A DNA stretch of 64,000 nucleotides from Mesorhabditis belari (Eukaryota; Nematoda; Chromadorea; Rhabditida; Rhabditidae). Made by a program: the position numbers and the translations under genes. Where the stretch lies: NCBI GenBank assembly GCA_958450365.1, contig CAUEEP010000887.1, positions 496,001 to 560,000 of the forward strand, in the 5' to 3' direction. The notes under the pieces were generated by a model. It saw nothing but the letters and a program-made list of their open reading frames with translations. It ran no database searches and was not told where the DNA came from. Of this stretch, positions 62,906 to 64,000 are shown one piece after another (positions within the stretch are counted from its first letter, which is position 1; each line of letters begins with the position of its first letter).

Positions 62906-62943
62906 GAAACGACGGAAAAGGAGGGGGAGGGGGGGTTACGGTA

Positions 62944-63190
62944 TCTGTCTGTCTTTCTGTCTGTCTTTCTGTCTGTCTTTCTGTCTGTCTTTCTGTCTGT
63001 CTTTCTGTCTGTCTTTCTGTCTGTCTTTCTGTCTGTCTTTCTGTCTGTCTTTCTGTCTGTCTTTCTGTCTGTCTTTCTGTCTGTCTTTCTGTCTGTCTTT
63101 CTGTCTGTCTTTCTGTCTGTCTTTCTGTCTGTCTTTCTGTCTGTCTTTCTGTCTGTCTTTCTGTCTGTCTTTCTGTCTGTCTTTCTGCCT
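62944..63190. repeat. CTGTCTGTCTTT 12-base array, about 20 copies
   Basis: Virtually perfect copies, suggesting very recent expansion. It separates two copies of the same mariner end. Confidence 0.97.
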
Positions 63191-63337
63191 TACTGTACGG
63201 CTCTTTTTTTCATTTTTTCAGCCGTATTTTGACCAATATTTGATTTTGCATGAATATTATATTTTAAGTTGTTTTTGGTGTCATTCGATGCGTTATTTCA
63301 TCCTTCATCAAATGATCGTTAAAATAGTCGATATATT

Positions 63338-64000
63338 GGGTTGGGGAATTGAAAACTGCCGGCTATTGTCATATGTGACAGTTTGAGCACTTTCTTCAAA
63401 AGAAACCCATTTTGGTGTCAATGGAAAAGTTGTAGAGAATCAAAAAACAAGCCTATATCCAAATATTCAGAACGATTCAAAAACTGGTTTTCAAGAAATA
63501 CCAAATTTACGAATTTTCACAAAACTTCCAACAAAACTTGCATTTTAAGCGAAACTACTAAGTGTACCTTTTTGGAAATTTGGCTATAAGCCTAATTTTT
63601 GATTCTCTACAACTTGTCTATTGACACCAAAATGGGTTTCTTTTGAAGAAAGCGCTCAAACTGGGACATCTCCAGTTTTCAAGCCCTCCATGTTTGAGTC
63701 TCAGACTTGCCTCACACACAAACCAAAATCCTACTACGAAAGAAACCCGAAAGTGACCCGAAAGCCCGATTTGCACCAGAAGAAGTTTATGCTCTGCGTT
63801 TTCTGCGATATGGTGGGCGTGGTGTACTGATAGCAAGACGACCCTTAATGCAATCAAATACAGTGGACAGTTGGGAAAGGTGAATGAAGCCCTAAAGAAG
63901 AATAAGTCAAAGATCCTTCAAGTCAAAGATCCTTCAAGTCAAAGATCCTTCAAGTCAAAGATCCTTCAAGTCAAAGATCGTTCTCCTCCACGACAACGAT
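63338..64000 (+). pseudogene. mariner element with internal transposase remnant, runs off the window
   Basis: The terminal TTGGGTTGGGGAATTGAAAA is at 63338. Further on, the plus strand reads KKFMLCVFCDMVGVVY, a stop, then DSKTTLNAIKYSGQLGKVNE, homologous to the fragment at 62486. From 63900 a 17-base TCAAGTCAAAGATCCT repeat has expanded inside the coding region. The element continues past 64000. Confidence 0.85.

Noticed and set aside
62904..63386. Cys/Leu/Ser/Phe repeat ORF
   Set aside because: The CTGTCTGTCTTT 12-mer array read through; there are no gene features.

Overview
The window is eukaryotic and almost certainly nematode. Coding exons are short and split by introns with GT...(T)TTCAG boundaries. 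Several start codons sit a few bases behind a polypyrimidine-AG, as in spliced-leader trans-splicing. A 540-base interstitial tract is made of GCCTAA/TTAGGC, the nematode telomere hexamer. The best gene matches are a nematode-style LECT-2 and a CPT1, and there are BEL/Pao and Tc1/mariner elements. I cannot name the species.

Layout. 1-2600: decayed Tc1-like and LINE fragments. 2619-7298 (+): a 15-exon gene of unknown function (about 537 aa). 7549: tRNA-Asn, first of four related tRNA-Asn cassettes. 7774-8291: a foldback MITE with a 9-base target duplication. 8464-11052 (-): a six-exon, four-helix membrane protein. 11312-13798: a MULE with a FLYWCH-like finger, itself invaded by a mariner MITE. 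14580-17557: a BEL/Pao-type region with an Env-like fragment, paired LTR-like repeats, a truncated protease and an intact 422-codon ORF that looks like a negative-strand RNA virus nucleoprotein. 17600-30600: gene-poor, with mariner/maT/pogo relics, foldbacks and minisatellites. 30704-33925 (+): a five-exon secreted neuropeptide-like precursor with three RNP[FY] motifs. 33900-43490: mostly minisatellites, tRNA-like sequences and a small exon cluster that resembles an IL-17 motif. 43498-54693 (+): carnitine palmitoyltransferase 1 in 21 exons. 56296-62083 (-): a two-domain LECT-2 in 12 exons. 62439-64000: mariner fragments.

The striking global property is minisatellite load. Nearly every intron of more than about 150 bases and every intergenic gap holds its own tandem array, usually with a unit of 8-35 bases. 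These arrays create many long but meaningless open frames. All spliced models below were built by hand, by matching exon phase across GT/AG boundaries. The phases close exactly for the six-exon, five-exon, 12-exon, 15-exon and 21-exon genes, which is the main evidence for them. No CRISPR array, rRNA gene or bacterial operon was seen.
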